The notes: generated by a model from the sequence alone, not told the origin. Positions 18,469 through 27,803 are shown, numbered from the stretch's first letter. The stretch is DNA of 64,000 nucleotides from Rhizobium sp. Q54 (GCA_945907245.1 CAMDTB010000001.1:1-64000), one strand, 5' to 3'. Made by a program: numbers and translations.

Positions 18469-19372
18469 CCGGCTCTGCCTGATCGGCGTCGGTCTCATCG
18501 GTTCGTCGATCGCCCACCGGGCGCGCAGGGACGGGCTGGCGAAGGAGATCGTCGCCACCGCCCGCAGCCAGGCGACGCGCGACACCGTCGCCCGGCTGAA
18601 GATTGCAGACAAGGTGTACGCGACCGCCGCCGAGGCGGTCGCGGGCGCCGACCTGGTCATCCTGTGCACACCTCCCGGCGCGTTCGGCACGGTAGCGAAG
18701 GAGATCGCGCCGCACCTGGCGCCCGGCGCCATCCTCACCGACGTGGGCTCGGTCAAGCAGGCGGTGGTCGACGACGTCGGCCCGCATGTGCCGCCGGGCG
18801 TGCATTTCGTCCCCGGCCATCCGGTCGCGGGCACCGAGAATTCCGGCCCGGAATCCGGCTTCGCCGAGCTGTTCGAGGGCCGCTGGAGCATCCTCACGCC
18901 GCCGCAGGGCACCGATCCGGCCGCCACGGACAAGCTGGCGGCGTTCTGGAAGGCGCTCGGCAGCAAGGTCGAGGTGATGGACGCCCGCCACCACGACCTG
19001 GTGCTCGCCATCACCAGCCACGTGCCGCATCTGATCGCCTACAACATCGTCGGCACCGCCGCCGACCTGGAGGAGGTGACCCAGTCGGAAGTGATCAAGT
19101 TCTCGGCCGGCGGCTTCCGCGACTTCACCCGCATCGCCGCCTCGGACCCGACCATGTGGCGCGACATCTTCCTCGGCAACAAGGAAGCCGTGCTGGAGAT
19201 GCTGGGCCGCTTCACCGAGGACCTGACGGCGCTGCAGCGCGCCATCCGCTGGGGCGACGGCGACACGCTGTTCAACCTGTTCACCCGTACCCGGGCGATC
19301 CGGCGCGAGGTAATCGACGCCGGCCAGGAAACACCGGCGGCCGATTTCGGACGGCCGCACGGCAAGGGGTGA
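18461..19372 (+). CDS. tyrC: Prephenate/cyclohexadienyl (arogenate) dehydrogenase
   Basis: LCLIGVGLIGSSIAHRARRDG, TDVGSVKQAVVDDV, FVPGHPVAGTENSGPESGFAELFEGR. Confidence 0.92.
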   Translation: MFDRLCLIGVGLIGSSIAHRARRDGLAKEIVATARSQATRDTVARLKIADKVYATAAEAVAGADLVILCTPPGAFGTVAKEIAPHLAPGAILTDVGSVKQAVVDDVGPHVPPGVHFVPGHPVAGTENSGPESGFAELFEGRWSILTPPQGTDPAATDKLAAFWKALGSKVEVMDARHHDLVLAITSHVPHLIAYNIVGTAADLEEVTQSEVIKFSAGGFRDFTRIAASDPTMWRDIFLGNKEAVLEMLGRFTEDLTALQRAIRWGDGDTLFNLFTRTRAIRREVIDAGQETPAADFGRPHGKG

Positions 19373-19574
19373 TACCACGCCTGTCTGCCGGGCGACGCTT
19401 CGGGCGTCGAAGCGCGAGAAATGTTGACCGATGATCTCGTGGGCGACTTAGCCCTTTAAGCGCCGCGCGTCGGCGTTACGGCTGGTCATGGCCCTGAGTG
19501 AGCGGCTCGGCGCGGCCCGCAACTTTCCCGCCGCCTGAGCGTTACAGGGCGACAACAACAAGAAGGAGAGGCAA

Positions 19575-19853
19575 ATGTCTCGCAATGTACTGATAGGCTT
19601 GGCGGTCGCGGTCGTGGTGATTGTCGGCGTCCTCTTCGCCACCGGGTTCTGGAGCACCAACGTGAAGGATTCGGGCAAGCTGCCCGAGGTGAACATTTCG
19701 ACCGAGCCGGGCCGCGCGCCGGACGTGGACCTGGATTCCAAGAAGCTCGAGATCGGCACCGAGGAACGGACCGTCGAGGTTCCCAAGGTCGAGACCGAGG
19801 AAAAGGTGATCGATGTCCCGGTCGTTGGCGTCAGCGACGGCAAGAAGGACTGA
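19575..19853 (+). CDS. Hypothetical single-TM protein with charged V/E/K-rich tail
   Basis: RBS-like AAGGAGAGG just upstream; N-terminal TM then EVPKVETEEKVIDVPVVGV. Confidence 0.65.
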   Translation: MSRNVLIGLAVAVVVIVGVLFATGFWSTNVKDSGKLPEVNISTEPGRAPDVDLDSKKLEIGTEERTVEVPKVETEEKVIDVPVVGVSDGKKD

Positions 19854-19878
19854 GCGCACCAGCGCATCGGCATAAGGG

Positions 19879-19909
19879 CGCCCGCGGGCCGATTGGCTCG
19901 CGGGCGTTT
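19879..19909 (+). terminator. Probable rho-independent terminator
   Basis: CGCCCGCGGGCC-GATT-GGCTCGCGGGCG-TTT, 11/12 bp stem, after the 92-aa ORF. Confidence 0.6.
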
Positions 19910-19997
19910 CCATGTCCGCCGTGGCGTGTCCGGACCAATGGGTTGACGCGGCACCTGCACGGCGCGACGCTCTCGGCCTCGAACGCGGGGAGGGTGA

Positions 19998-20498
19998 ATG
20001 TCCTGGATCACGGACGAAATGCGCGGGATCGTCGGCCAGGTGATGCGCGAGGCGGTGTCCTACCCCATCGCCCTGTCCGACATTCGCAAATGGGCCATGG
20101 CGGTGTATTGGCCGGAGCCGCCGCCGCGGCAGTACTGGGACGAGGACTATGCCGCCCGGTTCGGCGGCATCGTCGCGCCGGAGGATTTTAATCCCTTTGC
20201 GTGGATGGCGGCCAGGCCGACGCCCGACGACCCGCCGATTTCCATGAGCGCCTTCCGAGAGTCCGAACTTGGCGTCGCGACGCCCGACTACAAGGCGATC
20301 CTGCTGACCGAGATCCGCGCCCGCCACGGCGCGCCGATGCGGCCCGGCGACGTGATCCGCTGCGTCTGGAAGATCACCGACTACATGGAGCGCGAAGGCC
20401 GCATGGGTCTGATGCTCTATACCACCCTGTCGCAGGAGTTCACCAACCAGCGCGGCGAGTGGGTGCGCACCCTCGACTCGGTTTTCGCGAGGTACTGA
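19998..20498 (+). CDS. MaoC-like / FAS1-like dehydratase domain protein (hot-dog half 1)
   Basis: Size, tandem arrangement and …RPGDVIRCVWKITDYMEREGRMGLMLYTTLSQEFTNQRGEWVRTLDSVFARY. Confidence 0.75.
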   Translation: MSWITDEMRGIVGQVMREAVSYPIALSDIRKWAMAVYWPEPPPRQYWDEDYAARFGGIVAPEDFNPFAWMAARPTPDDPPISMSAFRESELGVATPDYKAILLTEIRARHGAPMRPGDVIRCVWKITDYMEREGRMGLMLYTTLSQEFTNQRGEWVRTLDSVFARY

Positions 20499-20914
20499 TG
20501 CTCGACCCCAACAGGCTCACTATCGGTGACGAAATCCCGGCCTTCTGCCGCGAGGGCACGGTGCATCACTGGAACCGTTATGCGGCGGTGAACTACGAGT
20601 TCGCCGGCCATCACTGGGACGACGACGTGGCGCGGCACGAAGGCTTTTCCGCGCCCTTCGCCATGGCGCCGCTGCTGCACGCCTACCTGCACGCCATGCT
20701 GCGCCAGTGGGCCGGACCGTCGGCGCGGATCGACGCCGTCGGCATCCGGCTGCGCAGCCCATTCCTCAAGGGCCGCAGCATGACGGCGGGCGGCAGGATC
20801 ACCGCCGTCCGCGCGGAAGCGGGCGAGGCGGTGGCCGATCTCGAACTCTGGATGGACGACGACACCGGCGCGCGGCTGTCCACCGGCACCGCGACCGTGG
20901 CCTTTCCGGGCTGA
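20498..20914 (+). CDS. MaoC-like dehydratase domain protein (hot-dog half 2)
   Basis: MLDPNRLTIGDEIPAFCREGT…NYEFAGHHWDDDVARHEGFSAPFAMAPLLHAYLHAML; ATG overlaps upstream TGA. Confidence 0.75.
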   Translation: MLDPNRLTIGDEIPAFCREGTVHHWNRYAAVNYEFAGHHWDDDVARHEGFSAPFAMAPLLHAYLHAMLRQWAGPSARIDAVGIRLRSPFLKGRSMTAGGRITAVRAEAGEAVADLELWMDDDTGARLSTGTATVAFPG

Positions 20915-21008
20915 ACCGGCGCGGGCAAGTTTCTGCGCGCCTGCCGAAAATTCCGGTTTACCGTCACACGGAACAATCCGATGCTGTGGCCGGACTCGAA
21001 ATCGGGGA

Positions 21009-22271
21009 ATGCGGATGCGTTGGTACCACGGGTGGAACATCCTTGCCGCGGCGATCGTCTTCCAGGCGCTGATGGTGGGGATCGTGTTCTACGGCTTCAC
21101 GGTGTGGGGCCAGCCCTGGCTGCAGGAATTCCGCTCGAGCCACTTCATGCTGATGCTGGCCAACGCCGGCGCGACGCTGGCGACGGGCGCGTTGATGCTG
21201 ATCGCCGGCCGGATGATGGACCGCTATTCCATGCGGTGGATCATCATCGGCGGCACCCTGCTGCTGGCGCTGGGCATGGTGCTGGTCGCCCATGCCACGG
21301 CGATGTGGCAGATCATCGTGCTCTACACCACGCTGGTCGCAAGCGGCTACGCGTTCTCCACCACCTTGGCCGCCCAGGTGCTGGCGGTGAAGTGGTTTCC
21401 CGACCGGGTTGGCTTCGCGGTCGGCATCGCGGCGCTCGGGTCGTCGCTCGGCGGCATCGTCATGCCGCCGCTGCTCGCCTGGATGCTGGTGCATTATGGC
21501 TGGCGCGACGCCAACATGATGCTGGCGGGACTGGTCGTCGCGGTGGTGGTCCCCATGGTCTGGTTCGTGGTGCGGTTCCCGCGCGAGGGGGAAGGGCGGG
21601 TCGCCAAGCCCAGCGCGGACGCCCAGGCTGCCGCTGCGGCGGGGGTGAAAGAGGAACCGTGGGGCTTCGTGGAGGTGCTGCGCGAGCCGACTTTCTGGAT
21701 CATCGGCCTGGCATTTCTCGGCACCACGCTGGCGTCGTACACCTTTATCAGCAGCGTCGGACCTTATTCACATGATTTGGGGATCGATCCGCAGCGCATG
21801 TCGCTGCTCATACCGATTCTCGCGATTGCCGGCATTGCTGGCAGGCTGGTGCTGGGCTCGCTCTCCGATAAGGTCGACACCCGATATCTCTACTGGGTTG
21901 CCACGGCGATCATCTGGAGCACCCTTCTGCTTCTGCTGGGAACGCCTAGTTATGCGACCCTGATGGTCGTTGCGGGACTGATAGGGCTTGGCGCCGGCGG
22001 CCTTCTGCCGATCTGCTGCGTCATGGTCGAGCAGAAGTTCGGCGCCCGATCGTTCAGCCGGGTGATGGGCATGGAGACGCCGTTCTTTTCGGTGTCCGCC
22101 GCCGCCGGTCCGGTGATCTCGGCGCTTATTCGAGACTACACTGGCGATTACCGGATCGCCTTCGGCATCTACCTTGCGGTGCTGCCCGTCGCGGCGGTGA
22201 TCATGTTCTTCCTGCACAAGCGGCCCATGGAGCGGCGGACGCCGATCGCGATCCCGCTCGCCGCGGAGTAG
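21009..22271 (+). CDS. MFS transporter
   Basis: About 12 hydrophobic segments; VKWFPDRVGFAVGIAALGSSLGGIVMPPLLAWML, RLVLGSLSDKVDTRYL. Confidence 0.88.
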   Translation: MRMRWYHGWNILAAAIVFQALMVGIVFYGFTVWGQPWLQEFRSSHFMLMLANAGATLATGALMLIAGRMMDRYSMRWIIIGGTLLLALGMVLVAHATAMWQIIVLYTTLVASGYAFSTTLAAQVLAVKWFPDRVGFAVGIAALGSSLGGIVMPPLLAWMLVHYGWRDANMMLAGLVVAVVVPMVWFVVRFPREGEGRVAKPSADAQAAAAAGVKEEPWGFVEVLREPTFWIIGLAFLGTTLASYTFISSVGPYSHDLGIDPQRMSLLIPILAIAGIAGRLVLGSLSDKVDTRYLYWVATAIIWSTLLLLLGTPSYATLMVVAGLIGLGAGGLLPICCVMVEQKFGARSFSRVMGMETPFFSVSAAAGPVISALIRDYTGDYRIAFGIYLAVLPVAAVIMFFLHKRPMERRTPIAIPLAAE

Positions 22272-22272
22272 C

Positions 22273-23577
22273 TCAGCCTACCTCGATCCCGTCCCGGTCC
22301 AGCTCGGCACCGGTCGCCAGCCGCGACGCGGTGCCGCGCGGCTGCCGGTACCAGCCGGGATCGTCAGTGCCGGCGAGGTCGTCGCGCACCTTCAGGATGG
22401 CGAACATGCCGCCCATGGTGATCAGGTCATGCGGGCCCTTCACCGGCGCCATGGCGATGGTGTTCTCGGGCATCTCCATGTGCGCCGCGTGCTCGCCCAT
22501 GTCTCCCATGCCGGTCGTGCCCATGACCATGGCGTCGGGTGCCGCCTTGGCGATGGCGGTCTGGAGCTTCGCTGCGTCGGCGCCGATCATGTTGGGCAGG
22601 CCGTGGCCCATCTGGTTCATCAAATGATGGGTCATGTGGCAATGCAGCGCCCAGTCGCCGGGCTGATCGGCGGTGAATTCGATGGTGCGTGTAGAGCCCG
22701 TCGGCACCAGAACGGTCGTCTCCGGCCACTGTCCCGCGGCCGGGATCGGGCCGCCGTCCGTCTCGGTCACCTTGAAGCTGTAGCCGTGCAGGTGAATCGG
22801 GTGGTGGTCCATGGCGCTGAGGTTGCCGATGCGGATGCGCACCCGGTCGCCGGTGCGCGCCAGCAGCGGCGGCGTGCCCGGATAGCACAGCCCGTTCATG
22901 GTCAGCACGTTGAAGTCGGTCATCTCGTTGGGGTCGGGCCGGGTAGTGCCGGGCGTCACCTTCCAGGTGCTCAGCAACAGGGCGTAGTCCCGGTCGACCG
23001 CACGCGTCTGGCGTGGATGCACCACGATCAGCCCCATCAGACCCATGGCCATCTGGGTCATCTCGTCGTGATGCGGGTGGTACATGAAGGTGCCGTGCTG
23101 GCGGAACGTCCACTCGTAGACGAAGGTCTCGCCCGGCTTGATGGTCGGCTGGGTCAGCCCGCCGACGCCGTCCATGCCGTTGGGCAGCAGGATACCATGC
23201 CAGTGGATGGTGGTCGGCGCGGGCAGCCGGTTGGTGACGTAGACCCGCACCCGGTCGCCCTCGACCGCCTCGATGGTCGGGCCATGCACCCGGCCGTTGT
23301 AGCCCCAGCACTGGCCCGTCAGGCCCGGCGCGAAGCTGTGCGCCACCGGTTCGGCGACCAGATGGAAGATCTTCACGCCGCCCGCCGTACGGAACGGCAG
23401 CGTGTCGCCGCCCAGTGTCGAGACCCGGCCGCGTGCCGTGCCGTCCGGCTTCACCGCGGGCGGGCCGGCGGGCGCGTGGTGCTCGTGCTGGGCCAGTGCG
23501 TCACGCGACACCAGCACCCCGGCGGCGAGCGCCGCGCCCGAGAGGCCGATCGCCTGCCTGCGGTTGATTCCGGACAT
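22273..23577 (-). CDS. Copper-type multicopper oxidase with Tat signal
   Basis: NRRQAIGLSGAALAAGV Tat motif; TIHWHGI, YHPHHDEM, HPIHLHGYSF, HCHMTHHLMNQM copper ligands; Met/His-rich C-terminus. Confidence 0.93.
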   Translation of the reverse strand: MSGINRRQAIGLSGAALAAGVLVSRDALAQHEHHAPAGPPAVKPDGTARGRVSTLGGDTLPFRTAGGVKIFHLVAEPVAHSFAPGLTGQCWGYNGRVHGPTIEAVEGDRVRVYVTNRLPAPTTIHWHGILLPNGMDGVGGLTQPTIKPGETFVYEWTFRQHGTFMYHPHHDEMTQMAMGLMGLIVVHPRQTRAVDRDYALLLSTWKVTPGTTRPDPNEMTDFNVLTMNGLCYPGTPPLLARTGDRVRIRIGNLSAMDHHPIHLHGYSFKVTETDGGPIPAAGQWPETTVLVPTGSTRTIEFTADQPGDWALHCHMTHHLMNQMGHGLPNMIGADAAKLQTAIAKAAPDAMVMGTTGMGDMGEHAAHMEMPENTIAMAPVKGPHDLITMGGMFAILKVRDDLAGTDDPGWYRQPRGTASRLATGAELDRDGIEVG

Positions 23578-24968
23578 CAGTGCTCTCCCGCCGTTTCGGA
23601 TGCCACCGACGCCACGGCGCCGGCCACGCCGCCCTGCGCGAGCAGTTCGGCATTCGCGCGGGCCGTCCAATAGGCGGCCAGCGCCGCCACGTGCCGCCGC
23701 TCGGTGTCGATCGCTGCCGCGCGCGCGTCCAGCAGATCGAAGACGCCGGTCTGCATGGCGTTGTAGTCGAGCGTGGCCTGCCGCAGGGCCTCACGGCCCG
23801 CCGGCAGCGCCTGGTCGCGGCTGGCGGCTACGTCGGCTCGCGCCCGTTCCAGTCCGGCCCGCGCCGCGCGCGCCGCGGACAGTACGCGCACCTGGGCGGC
23901 GGCGTGACGGTCTTCGGCTTGCTGAACCTGGGCTTTTGCCCTGGCCGACCGTGCGCCGCCCAGGTCGAACAGCGGCAGCGGCACGGCGATGCTGGGGCCC
24001 ACTTCCCACGCCCCTTCGTTGCGCTCGGCCAGGCCGCTGATCTCGCCATCGGCGATCAACCGCCGGGCGAGGCCGTTGCGTTCCCCCAGGGCGACCAGAT
24101 CCTGACGCGCCGCCGCGACGTCCAGGCTCGCGTCGAGCGCCCGGCGCTCCAGCCCGTCCAGCCCGTCATCCGCCGGCGGGCTGGGAATGGCGTCGTCGAG
24201 CCGCCAGGTGTCGTCGCGGACGCCCATGACCAGATTGAGCCGCTCGCGCGCGGCAATCCGGCGGCCCTGCGCGTCCGAGGCGGCAAGCCGCGCCTGCACC
24301 AGGCGCTCGGCGGCCGCCGCCAGCCGTCCCGCCGGGATATTGCCTGCGTCCCGGAGGATCTTCGCGGCGTCCGCTTCGGCCTGGGCGACGATCAGCGCCT
24401 CGGCCGTCAGCGCGGCGTCGCGCGTCGCGGCCTGCGCGGCAACGAACGAGTTCCTGGCCCGCGCCGCCAGCGCCAGCACCTCGGCGGTGACCCGCAGCCG
24501 TGTCGCCTCGGCCTCGGCTTCGGCGGCCCGCCGCCGCGCGGGGAGGAACAGCAGGTCGATGAATTCGAAGGCCACGCCGAAGTCGAGGTTCACGCCGCCG
24601 CCCTCGGTCGGCAGCTTCATGGCCGCGTCGAGCACCGGATTGCGCGGCGTCGCCGCCTGCACCGCGTCGGCGGTGGCGATGCCGACCTGCGCGAAGGTCG
24701 CCTGCAGGTCGCGGTTGTTGACCAGCGCGATCCTCGTCGCTGTCTCGGCGGTCAGCGTCTCGGCCAGCAGCGAGCCCGTCAGGTCGTCCGCCATCTGCCG
24801 CGCCTCCTCGCCGCGTAGCCAGGCGACGTCATGGCCTGACCGTGCCTTGACGTCCCGCGCCACCGGCGCGAAACCCTGGTCCTGCGGCATGGCGCAGGCC
24901 GCGAGCAGACCGAGCAGGATCATGGAAATGGCAGTGCGAATCATGGTGTGCATGGCGTCCACCATCAT
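23577..24968 (-). CDS. TolC/CusC-family outer-membrane efflux lipoprotein
   Basis: Lipobox LLGLLAACA; two OEP-like repeats; Ala/Arg-rich coiled-coil composition; start may be 24953. Confidence 0.88.
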   Translation of the reverse strand: MMVDAMHTMIRTAISMILLGLLAACAMPQDQGFAPVARDVKARSGHDVAWLRGEEARQMADDLTGSLLAETLTAETATRIALVNNRDLQATFAQVGIATADAVQAATPRNPVLDAAMKLPTEGGGVNLDFGVAFEFIDLLFLPARRRAAEAEAEATRLRVTAEVLALAARARNSFVAAQAATRDAALTAEALIVAQAEADAAKILRDAGNIPAGRLAAAAERLVQARLAASDAQGRRIAARERLNLVMGVRDDTWRLDDAIPSPPADDGLDGLERRALDASLDVAAARQDLVALGERNGLARRLIADGEISGLAERNEGAWEVGPSIAVPLPLFDLGGARSARAKAQVQQAEDRHAAAQVRVLSAARAARAGLERARADVAASRDQALPAGREALRQATLDYNAMQTGVFDLLDARAAAIDTERRHVAALAAYWTARANAELLAQGGVAGAVASVASETAGEH

Positions 24969-24982
24969 GACGTTGATTGACA

Positions 24983-24997
24983 GGGGTACTATACCCC
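24983..24997. promoter_or_regulatory. Candidate CsoR operator GGGGTA-CTA-TACCCC
   Basis: Perfect 6-bp dyad, G-tract/AT pattern like known CsoR sites, between divergent csoR and tolC/mco. Confidence 0.75.
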
Positions 24998-25005
24998 CGT
25001 AAGGT

Positions 25006-25287
25006 ATGTCAATGGCACACGCGACGCATCAGGACACCGTTCCCCGGCTCAAGCGCATCGAAGGACAGGTGCGCGGAATCATCCGCATGGTCGAGGAGGA
25101 GCGCTACTGCATGGACATCCTGGTCCAGTTGCAGGCGATCAAGGCGGCGCTCGGCAAGGTCGAGGCCGAAATGCTGAAGCAGCATGCCGCTCACTGCGTC
25201 GAGGATGCTATCCGCAGCGGCGACGCCGACGAGCAGCGCCAGAAGTTCACCGAGCTGGTGGACCTGATGGGCAAGTTCCGGGGCTGA
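25006..25287 (+). CDS. csoR: Copper-sensing CsoR/FrmR-family repressor
   Basis: RLKRIEGQVRGIIRMVEEERYCMDILVQLQAIKAALGKVEAEMLKQHAAHCV with C…H..C metal ligand pattern. Confidence 0.93.
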   Translation: MSMAHATHQDTVPRLKRIEGQVRGIIRMVEEERYCMDILVQLQAIKAALGKVEAEMLKQHAAHCVEDAIRSGDADEQRQKFTELVDLMGKFRG

Positions 25288-25310
25288 TCGCCAAGGATCG
25301 CTTTGCGATT

Positions 25311-25420
25311 ACCCCTCATCCTAACCTTCTCCCACAAGGGGAGAAGGGACTTGGCCGGAGCATGGTATCGACCCTTCTCCCCTTGTGGGAGAAGGTGGCG
25401 CGAAGCGCCGGATGAGGGGT
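25311..25420. repeat. Intergenic inverted repeat ACCCCTCATCC…CCTTCTCCCACAAGGGGAGAAGGG type
   Basis: Left arm 25311-25348, right arm 25372-25420 (right arm carries an extra GGCGCGAAGCGCC mini-hairpin); between convergent csoR and arsC. Confidence 0.9.
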
Positions 25421-25443
25421 GCCGCGGAGCGGCAAGTCGGCCA

Positions 25444-25791
25444 TCAGATGATTTCCAGCACCGATTCCGGTGGCCGGCCGATGCGGGCCTTGCCGCCCGC
25501 CAGCACGATGGGCCGCTCGATCAGCACCGGGTTTTCGACCATGGCCGCGATCAGTTGCGCGCGGGTCAGCGCCGGGTCGTCCAGCGACAGCTCCTTGTAG
25601 GGCGGCTCCTGCCGGCGCATGGCTTCGCGCGGCTCCTTGCCGAGCTTCTTCAGGATGTCATCGAGCGCGGTGGCTGACGGCGGCGTTTTCAGATACTCGA
25701 TCACCTCGGGCTCGATTCCCTTTTGCTGCAACAGCGCCAGTGTCTCGCGCGACTTGGAGCAGCGCGGATTGTGGTAGATGGTGACGGTCAT
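25444..25791 (-). CDS. arsC: Arsenate reductase, ArsC glutaredoxin-dependent family
   Basis: MTVTIYHNPRCSKSRETLALLQQKGIEPEVIEYLKTPPS…IERPIVLAGGKARIGRPPESVL. Confidence 0.94.
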   Translation of the reverse strand: MTVTIYHNPRCSKSRETLALLQQKGIEPEVIEYLKTPPSATALDDILKKLGKEPREAMRRQEPPYKELSLDDPALTRAQLIAAMVENPVLIERPIVLAGGKARIGRPPESVLEII

Positions 25792-25882
25792 GATCCGGTT
25801 CCTGTCGTTTCCTGGTCAGTTGAAACCACGCCGCGCAGGCAAGTGCAAGGGGCCGCGCTGTTGATATTCACTATCAGAGTAA

Positions 25883-25910
25883 TTGACACTCATTCGCAGT
25901 ACGCTATATA
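25883..25910 (+). promoter_or_regulatory. Candidate bfd promoter: TTGACA-N16-TATATA, with Fur-box-like TGACACTCATTCGCA (25884-25898) over the -35
   Basis: Read directly; 11/15 match to the 7-1-7 Fur consensus TGATAATCATTATCA. Confidence 0.45.
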
Positions 25911-25935
25911 CAGGCGTATCGGGAGTGCGAATCGA

Positions 25936-26136
25936 ATGTACGTTTGCATCTGCAACGCCTTACGCGAAAGCCAGATCCGGGAATTGGCCGTGGAACGCCC
26001 GGCCGACTCTGCCAAAGAGATTTACGCCGTCCTCGGCGTCGATCCCGACTGCGGCACCTGCCTGTACTACGCGCAAGACGTGATCGATGCCGAACGGGCC
26101 AAGCTCGCCGCTCCGGTGGAGCTGGTCTCCCTCTAA
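25936..26136 (+). CDS. bfd: Bacterioferritin-associated ferredoxin
   Basis: MYVCICNALRESQIRELA…DCGTCLYYAQDVI [2Fe-2S] Cys pattern; upstream of bfr. Confidence 0.92.
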   Translation: MYVCICNALRESQIRELAVERPADSAKEIYAVLGVDPDCGTCLYYAQDVIDAERAKLAAPVELVSL

Positions 26137-26237
26137 TCCGTCGTGCTGCCACGTTAGTTTTTGACCGTGGCGGGCAACGGACCTATCTTGATTCTTGAAC
26201 GTTCATCGTCGAAGTCCGGCGATCACAGGAGGGTGTC

Positions 26238-26723
26238 ATGAAGGGCGACAAGAAGGTTATCCAGTTTCTCAATCTGGCACTCAAGAACGAGCTCACAGCC
26301 ATCAACCAGTATTTCCTGCATGCCCGCATGCTGAAGAACTGGGGCCTGAACAAGCTCGGCGACTACGAATACGGCGAATCCATCGACGAGATGAAGCATG
26401 CGGACAGGCTGATCAACCGCATCCTGTTCCTCGAAGGCCTGCCAAATCTGCAGGATTTGAACCGGCTGCGCATCGGCGAGAATGTCGCCGAGATCATCAA
26501 GGCCGATCTCGACACCGAACTTGAAGCCTGTCCGGTGCTCAAGGATGCCATCGCCCATTGCGAGACGGTGCGGGACTACATCTCGCGCGAGCTGTTCGAG
26601 GACATCCTGGAATCGGAGGAGGAGCACATCGACTTCCTCGAGACCCAGCTGGACCTGATCGAGAAGGTCGGCATCCAGAACTACCTGCAGTCCCAGATGG
26701 GCGGCAGCGACGAAGAGAGCTGA
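26238..26723 (+). CDS. bfr: Bacterioferritin
   Basis: [36 protein letters not shown]…[20 protein letters not shown]. Confidence 0.96.
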   Translation: MKGDKKVIQFLNLALKNELTAINQYFLHARMLKNWGLNKLGDYEYGESIDEMKHADRLINRILFLEGLPNLQDLNRLRIGENVAEIIKADLDTELEACPVLKDAIAHCETVRDYISRELFEDILESEEEHIDFLETQLDLIEKVGIQNYLQSQMGGSDEES

Positions 26724-26735
26724 GGGTCGCGGGCT

Positions 26736-27803
26736 TTACCCCTTACCCACCGCTTCGTTGACGGTCCCGAATCCGTCGCGCTTCAGCAGCGCGCTCAGTT
26801 CTGCCTTGATCTGCTTCACGAGGCCGGGGCCTTCATACACCAGCGCGGTGTAGAGCTGGACCACGGACGCGCCGGCCCGGATGCGGTCATAGGCGTCCTG
26901 CCCGGAGGCGATGCCGCCGACGCCGACCAGCGGAATCCTGCCGCCGGTCAGCCGGTACATAGTCCGGATGTTCTCCAGCGCCAGACTGGTCAGCGGCGCG
27001 CCCGAAAGGCCGCCGGTCTCGCCCTTGTGTGGGCTCAGCAGGCTGTCGGGGCGGCCGATGGTCGTGTTGCCGACGATCAGGCCGTCGATGCCGTGCTCCA
27101 GCGCAAGCGCGGCGATGTCCTCGCATTGCGGCAGGGTCAGGTCGGGCGCCAGCTTCACCAGCAGCGGCGGCTTGCGCACCCGGCTCATCTGCTCGCGGGT
27201 GGCGATCAGGGCGTCGAGCAGGGGCTTGAGCGAGTCGCGGGTCTGCAGCGCCCGGAGGCCCGGCGTATTGGGCGACGAGATGTTGATGGTGTAGTAGTCG
27301 CCCAGGCCGGAGAACCGCTGCAGGCCGGTGACGTAGTCGCCCACCCAGTCGTCCGAGTCCTTGTTGGCGCCGATGTTGATGCCGATCTTGCCCATGCGCG
27401 ACGCGGCGCGGCGTTCCGACAGGCGGCGGGTCACGATGTCGGCGCCTTCGTTGGCGAAGCCGATCCGGTTGATGACCGCCTCGTCCTCGACCAGCCGGAA
27501 GATGCGCGGCTCGGGATTGCCGGCCTGCGGGCGCGGCGTCACTGTCCCCACCTCGACGAAGCCGAAGCCCAGCCTCAGCATGGCGTCCGGCACCTCGGCG
27601 TTCTTGTCGAAGCCGGCGGCCAGTCCGATCGGGTTGGGCAGCCGGATGCCGAGAAACGTGGTCTCCAGATCGGGTGTCTCGGCGCTGTCCCTGCCGAGGA
27701 AGCCCGCCAGCGGCGAGTTCAGCAGCCGCAGGGTCAGCCGGTGCGCCTTCTCGGCGTCCATCTTCAGCAGCCAGGGCCGGATCAGCTTGTAGGGATCACG
27801 CAT
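26736..27803 (-). CDS. pyrD: Dihydroorotate dehydrogenase (quinone)
   Basis: FVEVGTVTPRPQAGNPEPRIFRL, INISSPNTPGLRALQ, PLVGVGGIASGQDAYDRIRAGASVVQLYTALVYEGPGLV. Confidence 0.95.
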   Translation of the reverse strand: MRDPYKLIRPWLLKMDAEKAHRLTLRLLNSPLAGFLGRDSAETPDLETTFLGIRLPNPIGLAAGFDKNAEVPDAMLRLGFGFVEVGTVTPRPQAGNPEPRIFRLVEDEAVINRIGFANEGADIVTRRLSERRAASRMGKIGINIGANKDSDDWVGDYVTGLQRFSGLGDYYTINISSPNTPGLRALQTRDSLKPLLDALIATREQMSRVRKPPLLVKLAPDLTLPQCEDIAALALEHGIDGLIVGNTTIGRPDSLLSPHKGETGGLSGAPLTSLALENIRTMYRLTGGRIPLVGVGGIASGQDAYDRIRAGASVVQLYTALVYEGPGLVKQIKAELSALLKRDGFGTVNEAVGKG

